Positions 1-6,031 of a DNA stretch of 18,164 bases are shown here, in pieces. Source of the DNA: an uncultured Clostridia bacterium (GTDB lineage Bacteria > Bacillota > Clostridia > Oscillospirales > Acutalibacteraceae); contig CANRDH010000014.1 of NCBI GenBank assembly GCA_947629295.1, positions 1 to 18,164 on the forward strand, read 5' to 3'. Both the position numbers and the translations under genes were made by a program. The notes beneath the pieces are model-generated. The model searched no databases, was not told where the DNA came from, and saw only the letters and a list, made by a program, of their open reading frames with translations. Numbering within the stretch: the stretch's first letter is position 1; each line of letters opens with the position of its first letter.

Positions 1-64
1 CGTAAATATCCGAATTAAGTGCCTGCGAAAATCTTTCATTACCCGGATTGAGATAAATTCCCAT
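1..64 (-). CDS. AAA-ATPase_like / PD-(D/E)XK protein, second copy (N-terminus only)
   Basis: This is the first 21 codons of a gene that continues beyond the left edge. It reads MGIYLNPGNERFSQALNSDI and then Y, on the minus strand from ATG at 64. A GGAGG ribosome binding site sits a few bases upstream (73-77). The visible codons are identical to the start of the complete gene that ends at 145, so the two form a head-to-tail tandem pair 80 bases apart. Whether the rest of this copy is intact, or as similar, cannot be seen. The family assignment is by identity to the neighbour. Confidence 0.8.
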   Translation of the reverse strand, partial: MGIYLNPGNERFSQALNSDIY

Positions 65-77
65 TGTTTATACCTCC
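1..77. repeat. 77-bp perfect direct repeat (other copy at 1668-1744)
   Basis: Bases 1-77 match 1668-1744 exactly. The match covers the first 21 codons, the spacer and the ribosome binding site of the two tandem ATPase genes, and stops just upstream of the GGAGG. Further upstream the two leaders differ. The repeat extends left beyond the window by an unknown length. Perfect identity, including synonymous positions, points to a recent duplication or gene conversion. Confidence 0.95.
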
Positions 78-144
78 GTTCATAACTTCTGCGTAAATCC
101 AATCTTATATAAGTTATACGATAAATCTTTATTAATTTACATTT

Positions 145-1731
145 TTAGAAATCATTTATTTGACATTTTTCTATTATGCATTGATGTTTTTTTCCGTCTT
201 TTTCATAACCGATACCGACAAGTAATACCCTGTCAAAGCTTTCAAGTACAGCAGGATAGTTTCTGTCTTTAATTTGACTGATTGCCGTTTCGGCTGACTG
301 ATTCCATTTAAGTTCAACAACCATTGGGGGATATGCTTCTGTATCGGTTTTAGGTTTGGGAATGAACATTATATCAGCAAAACCCTTTCCGGACGGCATT
401 TCCTGTATGATATCATAGTGCTCCCTTGCATAATAATAAGCAATCAGTATTATAAACCGCAGCGACTGTTCATTATTATAGTTGATAACGGAAGAATTAC
501 CTTCATGAACTTTTTCAATAGCTTTTGATACCGCTTTATTGTCACCTTTCAGCGTATCTTCAAGAAGCTTTCTTGATTTCATAACAGTATCTATGGTTTC
601 TTTCCAAAGTCCCGTCGCCTGCATACTTACAACAAATTCATCTGCTATTTCCTTATTTGGAATATATATCGTTTTATTATCTGAATTATACCCAAGATAA
701 CCAAGATGAATAAGCAGAGTAAGAATATCATCTTTATTTGCAAAAGTAATCATATCGTTTGTAAAGGTGCGTGTATTTACAGGCTGCGGCTGCTGCGCAA
801 GCAGTTTTTCTATAGTATCATGCAAGCCGTCAAAATTCATGGCAATATATTGCGCCAATGCCTCATAGGTTTCGGTTTCCACCCAGTAATCGTCAAATTT
901 TCTTTCCGAAATGGAGCATACGACAGAATTAGGACAGTAGATATCCGTATCACCTAACCTGTAACCGTTATACCATGATTTCATATCATCAAAATCCATG
1001 TTATATTTTTCACACAGCATTTCTACTTCCTCATTAGTAAAACCAATATACCGATTTAATTCAGTATATTTAATCATTGAATATTCCCTGAACATATTGA
1101 GTGCAGAATGTGTGCCGTATTTTTTTATAGGAAGAATACCTGTCATATATGTGAGGGCAACATAGCTTTTGTCTTTTAGCCAATTTCGTAGAAAATCAAG
1201 ATAGGTCTTAAGCGCTTCCTTATCCTTCATATGTTCACGCATGACACAATCCCATTCATCTATAAGTATAACAAACGGTATTTTGGTTTTATCATAAAAT
1301 TCTTCAAAATTAAAAGATAAATTTATATCCGAGTCCCATTCCGTATCACTGTAAACCTTTTTAAAATCCTTCAATATAAACTTCTTCATAAGCAACAGCA
1401 TATCATCAACATTTTTACTGCCGCTTAAAAAATCCTGCATATTAATATAAATTACGTTAAACTTGTTGAGGTATTGCAGATAGCTTTCATCATTTGAAAC
1501 GAAAAGGTCATCAAACATTTTTTTACTGTCACAGCCCATACTGTAATAGGCGGCAAGCATACCGAGGTTCATGGATTTACCGAAGCGTCGGGGGCGGCTG
1601 ACGCATATATACTTTTGCTCTGTATTAAGCTTTTTGTTTGTAACAGAAATAAGCATAGACTTGTCAACGTAAATATCCGAATTAAGTGCCTGCGAAAATC
1701 TTTCATTACCCGGATTGAGATAAATTCCCAT
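145..1731 (-). CDS. AAA-ATPase_like (PF09820) + PD-(D/E)XK nuclease-like (PF08011-type) protein
   Basis: This is a 528-residue protein of the widespread 'ATP-binding protein' family of gut bacteria, whose function is not established. The N-terminal ATPase domain has the characteristic P-loop SRPRRFGKS (about 45-53) and a Walker B strand FVILIDEWD (about 153-161). A TGILPIKKY segment (about 197-205) may serve as a sensor region. The C-terminus has a PD-(D/E)XK-like core: D453 after GKGFA, then VVELK (471-475, E473 and K475), then QIKDRNY (486-492), typical of the nuclease-like domain fused to this ATPase. Length is normal for the family. The ATG at 1731 is supported by GGAGG about 10 bases upstream. 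A second copy begins 80 bases downstream. The 105-bp repeats lie immediately upstream; the outermost unit supplies a TATAAT-like hexamer on this strand. Members are often multicopy; suggested roles in defence or mobile elements are unproven. Confidence 0.9.
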   Translation of the reverse strand: MGIYLNPGNERFSQALNSDIYVDKSMLISVTNKKLNTEQKYICVSRPRRFGKSMNLGMLAAYYSMGCDSKKMFDDLFVSNDESYLQYLNKFNVIYINMQDFLSGSKNVDDMLLLMKKFILKDFKKVYSDTEWDSDINLSFNFEEFYDKTKIPFVILIDEWDCVMREHMKDKEALKTYLDFLRNWLKDKSYVALTYMTGILPIKKYGTHSALNMFREYSMIKYTELNRYIGFTNEEVEMLCEKYNMDFDDMKSWYNGYRLGDTDIYCPNSVVCSISERKFDDYWVETETYEALAQYIAMNFDGLHDTIEKLLAQQPQPVNTRTFTNDMITFANKDDILTLLIHLGYLGYNSDNKTIYIPNKEIADEFVVSMQATGLWKETIDTVMKSRKLLEDTLKGDNKAVSKAIEKVHEGNSSVINYNNEQSLRFIILIAYYYAREHYDIIQEMPSGKGFADIMFIPKPKTDTEAYPPMVVELKWNQSAETAISQIKDRNYPAVLESFDRVLLVGIGYEKDGKKHQCIIEKCQINDF

Positions 1732-1785
1732 TGTTTATACCTCCCATTTCGTTTGTTGTTTTTCCGTAAATACTATCTTGATATA

Positions 1786-2100
1786 TTATAACATAATTTT
1801 CTACCATAAAAAACTATTTTAAGAAAATTATTAAACGTCCGCTCAGCCGTCCGACGACGCTTTGCGGAGTCGGGAAACGGCGTGCGGTTGTTATAACATA
1901 ATTTTCTACCATAAAAAACTATTTTAAGAAAATTATTAAACGTCCGCTCAGCCGTCCGACGACGCTTTGCGGAGTCGGGAAACGGCGTGCGGTTGTTATA
2001 ACATAATTTTCTACCATAAAAAACTATTTTAAGAAAATTATTAAACATTCGCTCAGCTGTCCAACGACATTTGGCGTAGTGGGGTAGAGGTGTTCGTATG
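1786..2100. repeat. Tandem repeat, three 105-bp units, each with two hairpins
   Basis: Units lie at 1786-1890, 1891-1995 and 1996-2100. Units 1 and 2 are identical. Unit 3 is identical for its first 51 bases and then diverges. Each unit has an A/T-rich half with a 10-bp inverted repeat (in unit 1, 1793-1802 with 1822-1831) and an inner TAAAA/TTTTA pair. It also has a G/C-rich half that folds: CCGC, GCCGT, CCGAC, then CGC-TTT-GCG, then GTCGG, ACGGC, GCGG. A symmetric GA/GA internal loop lies inside and a GAA bulge on one side. The length is 35 codons, so a minus-strand frame stays open through all three units. That frame has no convincing ribosome binding site and looks like a by-product. The spacing and structure suggest an expanded member of a dispersed intergenic repeat family. 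Confidence 0.95.
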
Positions 2101-2216
2101 TAAATATGCATCGTAGGAATATATAATGCTATTCAGTTCTATGGTTTGTTGCATAACATTCAGACTGCTTTTTTTGTATAAGTAATATTTTAAATTATAT
2201 TATTTTCGATTTATTA

Positions 2217-2245
2217 GTATTATCCCCAAAATATTGCAGATAATA
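2217..2245 (+). promoter_or_regulatory. Candidate forespore (sigma-G-like) promoter of spoVAD
   Basis: GTATT (2217-2221) and GATAATA (2239-2245) are separated by 17 bases, resembling the sigma-G pattern GHATR / CATNNTA with one mismatch in the -10. This fits known forespore expression of spoVA genes. The region is very A/T-rich, so chance matches are likely. The assignment is an inference. Confidence 0.3.
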
Positions 2246-2273
2246 AATCAGAATTAATTATGGAGGTAAAATT

Positions 2274-3284
2274 ATGTCCGAAAGAATAGGTAACAGAACA
2301 ATAAAAATCTCAGACGGAATAGGTATAATAAGTTCGGCAGGAATCGCAGGTCACAAGGAAAGCGAGGGCCCGCTCGGTGAATATTTTGATACCACATATG
2401 CCGACGATATGCTGGGGCAAAGCTCATGGGAAAAAGCGGAAAGCAGGCTACAGACAGACGCCGCACAGCTTGCGCTTGATAAGGCAAAGCTTACTGCAAA
2501 GGATATTGATATTATACTTGCGGGCGACCTGCTCAATCAGTGCATATCATCGGTATTCGGTTTGCGCTCACTCGGAATACCCTATATCGGTCAGTACGGA
2601 GCTTGCTCAACAATGGCACAAACAATGATGCTTGCATCACTTTTGTGTGACAGCGGGGCGAGTGACAGGGTCATGGCTGTTACTTCATCGCATTTTTGCT
2701 CAGCCGAAAGACAATTTCGTTTTCCGATAGAATACGGAGGACAGCGTACACCTACCGCACAATGGACAGTAACCGGCGCCGGAGCTGCGATTATTGACGA
2801 CAGCGGAAACGGAAAACCGATAAAAGCAGTGACTGTAGGAAAGATAATTGATTACAAAATTAAGGATGCAAATAATATGGGAGCAGCGATGGCCCCGGCA
2901 GCTGCCGATACAATAATGAATTATCTTAAAGACACGGATACAAAGGCAGGAGATTACGACCTCATTCTGACAGGTGACCTGGGTTATATCGGTTCTGAGC
3001 TGTTGATTGAGCTGCTCATTCGTGAGGGGATAGATATTTCGGGAAACCACAATGACTGCGGAAAACTTATATTTGACAGAAAGGCTCAGGATGTACACGG
3101 GGGAGGTTCGGGCTGCGGCTGCTGCGGTTCGGTTTTTTGCTCATATATTGCAAAACAACTTGATGAAAAGAAGCTAAATAATATACTTTTTATTGCTACG
3201 GGTGCGCTTATGTCGCCTACTTCAAGCCAACAGGGAGAAAGCATACCGGGTATAGCACACCTTTTGAATATCACATCCGCATAA
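2274..3284 (+). CDS. spoVAD: Stage V sporulation protein AD
   Basis: SpoVAD is part of the SpoVA channel that moves dipicolinic acid into the developing spore and out on germination; the B. subtilis protein binds dipicolinate. The 336-residue product has the expected length and the thiolase/ketoacyl-synthase-like fold signature of the family. It carries GACSTMAQTM with the retained cysteine at C111, a central LTGDLGYIGSELL segment (about 232-244), and the cysteine-rich GGGSGCGCCGSVF motif (277-288). The ATG is preceded by GGAGGT at good spacing. In many Bacillota spoVAD sits between spoVAC and spoVAE; here neither is adjacent, and both sides hold unrelated genes on the other strand. It is therefore probably a monocistronic copy. 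The other spoVA genes may lie elsewhere, which cannot be told from this window. Confidence 0.95.
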   Translation: MSERIGNRTIKISDGIGIISSAGIAGHKESEGPLGEYFDTTYADDMLGQSSWEKAESRLQTDAAQLALDKAKLTAKDIDIILAGDLLNQCISSVFGLRSLGIPYIGQYGACSTMAQTMMLASLLCDSGASDRVMAVTSSHFCSAERQFRFPIEYGGQRTPTAQWTVTGAGAAIIDDSGNGKPIKAVTVGKIIDYKIKDANNMGAAMAPAAADTIMNYLKDTDTKAGDYDLILTGDLGYIGSELLIELLIREGIDISGNHNDCGKLIFDRKAQDVHGGGSGCGCCGSVFCSYIAKQLDEKKLNNILFIATGALMSPTSSQQGESIPGIAHLLNITSA

Positions 3285-3343
3285 GGCGGGGAGATCCCGG
3301 CAGCATTATTTCCTCATTTTGTTTAATTTATAAGAACAAAATT

Positions 3344-3397
3344 AGTACACGCATCCGACTTTAATCTTTGCATATATTGCAGTCGGGTACGTGTACT
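3344..3397. terminator. Bidirectional terminator hairpin between spoVAD and ptsI-like gene
   Basis: AGTACACG (3344-3351) pairs with CGTGTACT (3390-3397), and CCGAC (3355-3359) pairs with GTCGG (3382-3386). One mismatch, one A-T pair and one G-T wobble lie between. The loop contains a further TGCA/TGCA pair. On the minus strand the hairpin is followed by AATTTTGTT, a fair U-tract; on the plus strand by GTTTATC. It lies between two convergent genes, 59 bases after spoVAD and 54 bases after the minus-strand stop at 3452, so it can serve both. Confidence 0.75.
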
Positions 3398-3451
3398 GTT
3401 TATCGTACAGGCAGAAAAATGGCTGTATTCAAAATATGGAATTCAGGTGTA

Positions 3452-5110
3452 TCAGAAGATATCTTTGAGTATTTTTTCGGGATCGCTTGTATCTGTTTCT
3501 CTTACCGACGCCTTGACCTTGAGTATATCCGACGGGGGAACAACCAATTCATCAGCCTTTAATGCAAGAAGCACTTTTGTAATCGCAGTGTCTGCGGCAT
3601 AATGTCCGCTGAGCGCTACGGGTTTTCCGTTTTTGTGTGCATTATCTATTGTTATCCTGATGAGCTTTTTGATTGCGGGATGGTACGGTCGGTAAAAATC
3701 TACAAGTTTTTTATTCTCCTTATCCATTGCGAGGGTATACTGAGTAAGATTATCAGTTCCTATATTGACGAAATCGACCTGACTGCTCAGTTCGTCCGAC
3801 AGTATTGCTGCGGCGGGAGTTTCAACCATAAGGCCAAGCCTTATATTGTTACTGAATCTTTCCCCCTGCAATTTTAATTCGTTCTTTATTTTTACTATTT
3901 CTCTTTTAACGTAATCAATTTCTTCAATGCTGCTGACCATTGGAATAAGAATAGACAGCTTACCGTATACCGAAGCACGGTACAGAGCCCTGAGCTGTGT
4001 ACGGAAAAATTCCGAATTTTCAAGTGATATACGTATTCCGTTGAAACCGAGGGCAGGATTTTTTTCCTGCGGTATATCCAGATAATCCATTCCCATTTCC
4101 GAGCTGCCGTTAACTGTGCTTATAACAACCCCCTTATCGCCGAAAGCTTTCAGAAGGGTTTTATATGTTTCAATCTGTTCGGATTCGTCGGGTGCCTTTC
4201 CGCGGTTGGTAAAAAGGGTTTCACTCCTGAAAATACCGATACCGTCTGCGTCATTTTGAAGCGCCTTTGCAATTTCACCGAGACTTCTTATATCTGCGGA
4301 AAGACGCACATTTTGTTTGTTCATTGTTTGAGAAGGACGTCCTATCTGGTTCTGTAATCTCTGCTGTTGTTTTTTGTAGCGTTCGCATTTTGCTTCATAT
4401 AGGGCGAGAGTATTTGTATCGGGGTTAATTATAATTTTTCCGAATTGTCCGTCTATAACAGCAGTAGTATTATCGTACTGTTCAAGCGGTTCGTCAATCT
4501 GTATAACAGAAGGAATCCCCATAGTCCTTGCAAGCATTGCCGTATGGGAATTATAAGAGCTTTCATTAGCAATCAGACCCAGAAGCTTATTTCTGTCAAA
4601 AGTAATGGTATCACTCGGAAAAAGATCCTTTGCTGCAACAATAACAGGTGCGTCTTCATCAATTTCAATCTGACACTCGTATTTGTTTTGCAGAATATTT
4701 ATGAGAATATGGGCAACATCAAGTATATCGTTATATCTTGCCCGAAAATATTCGTCATCAATATTTTTGAATACGTTTGCCAGGTCGTTAAATGCATCAT
4801 AAACCGCAGCCTCAGCATTCCTGCCGTTTTTGATATCCGCCTCGACAAGCTTTGTAAGCTTTGAATCCTCGGCGACCAATATGTGAGTCTTAAAAATTAC
4901 AGCTTCCTCTTTGTTGACTTTTTTGCAGGCATTTTCATATATGCTTGTAAGACAGTTTTTTGCGGCAATCATACTCCTGTGGTATCTTTGAATTTCGGCA
5001 TTTGTATCGCTTACTTTGTATTCGGGAATATTCTCCAATGTACTGTTAAAGAAATGGATTTTGCCTATTGCGATTCCGTTAGAAACGCCTGTACCGTTTA
5101 TAACCTTCAT
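3452..5110 (-). CDS. ptsI: PTS enzyme I-like protein with altered PEP-binding site
   Basis: The 552-residue product aligns over its whole length with phosphoenolpyruvate-protein phosphotransferase (enzyme I), the soluble first kinase of sugar PTS (usually about 570 residues). It has the N-terminal HPr-binding and swivelling domain with the phospho-histidine in NSHTAMLART (H189, the same number as in E. coli). The C-terminal PEP domain has DGIGIFRSETLF (R295), GLMVETPAAA (E430) and IGTDNLTQYTLAMD. Several expected catalytic residues differ, in E. coli numbering from memory: R332 is S331, R358 is N357, N454-D455 is D453-N454, R465 is K464 and C502 is S501. The GGRTSH motif is SSYNSH and DIGGDK is NGSSEM. 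The likely start is the ATG at 5110, preceded by GGAGGTG; a further in-frame ATG at 5152 overlaps the promoter. No HPr or PTS permease gene is nearby. It is a clear enzyme I homologue, but normal PEP-dependent activity is doubtful. Confidence 0.88.
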   Translation of the reverse strand: MKVINGTGVSNGIAIGKIHFFNSTLENIPEYKVSDTNAEIQRYHRSMIAAKNCLTSIYENACKKVNKEEAVIFKTHILVAEDSKLTKLVEADIKNGRNAEAAVYDAFNDLANVFKNIDDEYFRARYNDILDVAHILINILQNKYECQIEIDEDAPVIVAAKDLFPSDTITFDRNKLLGLIANESSYNSHTAMLARTMGIPSVIQIDEPLEQYDNTTAVIDGQFGKIIINPDTNTLALYEAKCERYKKQQQRLQNQIGRPSQTMNKQNVRLSADIRSLGEIAKALQNDADGIGIFRSETLFTNRGKAPDESEQIETYKTLLKAFGDKGVVISTVNGSSEMGMDYLDIPQEKNPALGFNGIRISLENSEFFRTQLRALYRASVYGKLSILIPMVSSIEEIDYVKREIVKIKNELKLQGERFSNNIRLGLMVETPAAAILSDELSSQVDFVNIGTDNLTQYTLAMDKENKKLVDFYRPYHPAIKKLIRITIDNAHKNGKPVALSGHYAADTAITKVLLALKADELVVPPSDILKVKASVRETDTSDPEKILKDIF

Positions 5111-5143
5111 AGTTCTCACCTCCGAACAAACTCTTCTAATATA

Positions 5144-5172
5144 ATTAAACAACTAAAAAACTAAAAAGTCAA
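5144..5172 (-). promoter_or_regulatory. Sigma-A promoter of the ptsI-like gene
   Basis: Read on the minus strand, TTGACT (5172-5167) and TTTAAT (5149-5144) are separated by exactly 17 bases, each one mismatch from consensus. The predicted start is about 30 bases before the ATG at 5110. This placement also argues against the in-frame ATG at 5152 as the true start. Confidence 0.65.
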
Positions 5173-5537
5173 TAATTTTAATAAAATTTTTTGTATATTT
5201 CTGTTAAATTTTTTAGAATTTTGTCCTATTTTTTAATTATTATGAATAAAGCGGTCGTTTTTACTCACTATTAGCATATTTTAAAAAACATTTCAGCCTT
5301 ATATAATAGTATTATTTACCATAGGAAATTTGTAATATTAAATCAAAATATGATAATAATATTAACACAGGCGGCAAACACGGATATGTGTAAAAAAGCA
5401 AACAGGTATTAATAGGATTGATTTTGTACTTAAAAATGCGGTGCGAAATTAATTAATATATTAATACCGCACCGCAAATTATTTACGGTAATTCTGTCGT
5501 CTGATTTATAAAATGAAGAATAAAAGGAGAAACTATT
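5173..5537. other. Long A/T-rich intergenic region between divergent ptsI-like and SASP genes
   Basis: No credible coding region is seen on either strand. It holds the hairpin at 5438-5475 and a TATAAT hexamer at 5302-5307 (plus strand) with only a weak -35. The SASP ribosome binding site AGGAG is at about 5525-5529. A sigma-G promoter would be expected upstream of the spore-protein gene, but I could not find a match good enough to report. Confidence 0.6.
5438..5475. terminator. Strong hairpin, terminator-like on the minus strand
   Basis: GCGGTGCG (5438-5445) pairs perfectly with CGCACCGC (5468-5475). An inner ATTAAT/ATTAAT pair (5448-5453 with 5460-5465) closes a 6-base loop. On the minus strand it is followed by ATTTTTAAG; on the plus strand by AAATTATTT. 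No gene ends here on either strand, so what it terminates is unclear. It may isolate the SASP gene from its divergent neighbour or end a small RNA. Confidence 0.55.
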
Positions 5538-5732
5538 ATGGCTAACAATTCTAATTCACTCAACGTACCTGAAGCTAAGCAGGCTATGGAGCAGTTCAAG
5601 ATGGAATGTGCTAACGAAGTAGGCGTAAACCTCAAGCAGGGTTATAACGGCGACCTCACATCTCGTCAGGCAGGTTCTATAGGCGGTCAGATGGTTAAAA
5701 AGATGATCGAGGCATACGAAAGAAGTATGTAA
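5538..5732 (+). CDS. Alpha/beta-type small acid-soluble spore protein
   Basis: This 64-residue protein of the SASP alpha/beta family (PF00269) coats and protects spore DNA and is degraded to amino acids on germination by the protease GPR. Family landmarks are FKMECANEVGVNL (20-32), which corresponds to the GPR cleavage region followed by the E-F/V-G-V element, and GDLTSRQAGSIGGQMVKKMI (38-57), matching the DNA-binding TSRxNGSVGG block. The ATG follows AGGAG. A cysteine (C24) sits directly after the glutamate where GPR would be expected to cut, a position usually held by a hydrophobic residue; cysteine is uncommon in SASPs. The gene is monocistronic, with its own terminator downstream. Expression in the forespore is expected from the family. 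Confidence 0.95.
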   Translation: MANNSNSLNVPEAKQAMEQFKMECANEVGVNLKQGYNGDLTSRQAGSIGGQMVKKMIEAYERSM

Positions 5733-5783
5733 TTATCCTTCGGGATACAGCCTTATGATTTTGTCAAAGGCAGGTAAATAAAT

Positions 5784-5825
5784 AATGCAACCCTAAATCA
5801 GATAGGTTTCGGGTTGCATTTTTGT
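5784..5825 (+). terminator. Intrinsic terminator of the SASP gene
   Basis: AATGCAACCC (5784-5793) pairs perfectly with GGGTTGCATT (5811-5820) across a 17-base loop, directly followed by more T (T-run 5819-5823). It sits about 50 bases after the SASP stop codon. Confidence 0.9.
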
Positions 5826-5882
5826 ATAAAAGAGTATAAAATATTAATGTATAGAAATAAAGAAAAAATAAGAGGAAAGAAT

Positions 5883-5984
5883 ATGAAAATTCAGCTTTCG
5901 GACAGCTTTACATATAAAAAACTTCTCAGATTTACAATACCCTTCATCATAATGACCTCCCTGCTCAAAAGAACAAGGAGGTAA
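5883..5984 (+). pseudogene. 5' remnant of a MATE-family transporter gene
   Basis: An ATG at 5883 behind a good ribosome binding site (AGAGGAAAG) opens a 33-codon frame beginning MKIQLSDSFTYKKLLRFT, followed by IPFIIM. This matches, from memory, the usual first residues of Na+-driven multidrug efflux (MATE) proteins of Clostridia, which continue into the first membrane helix for about 450 residues. Here similarity ends around residue 24. The frame then reads TSLLKRTRR and stops at TAA (5982-5984), and ilvE occupies the following DNA on the other strand. The simplest reading is a gene lost by deletion, leaving its translation start. The family assignment rests on about 24 residues. Confidence 0.6.
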
Positions 5985-6031
5985 TTTCTGTTGAGATATT
6001 TATATATACATAACTTTACGAAAACTCGTTA

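Noticed and set aside
1786..2100. CRISPR-like array
   Set aside because: The repeats are directly abutting 105-bp units without unique spacers, and no cas genes are present.
1773..2111. 112-residue minus-strand frame made of 35-residue repeats
   Set aside because: It exists only because the 105-bp repeat unit is a multiple of three and lacks stops in this phase. There is no ribosome binding site, and the conserved signal is the DNA/RNA hairpins.
2700..3098. Minus-strand frames of 60-130 residues inside spoVAD
   Set aside because: They are antisense to a confidently identified gene, and none has recognisable protein features.
3286..3301. Short CGGG/CCCG hairpin just after spoVAD as its terminator
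   Set aside because: The stem is only about 4 bp and lacks a T-tract; the much larger hairpin at 3344-3397 is the better candidate.
5956..5983. ACCTCC/GGAGGT hairpin as an SD-sequestering regulatory switch
   Set aside because: The only downstream plus-strand frame (TTG near 5993) runs antisense into ilvE and looks non-coding, so a regulated target is lacking.
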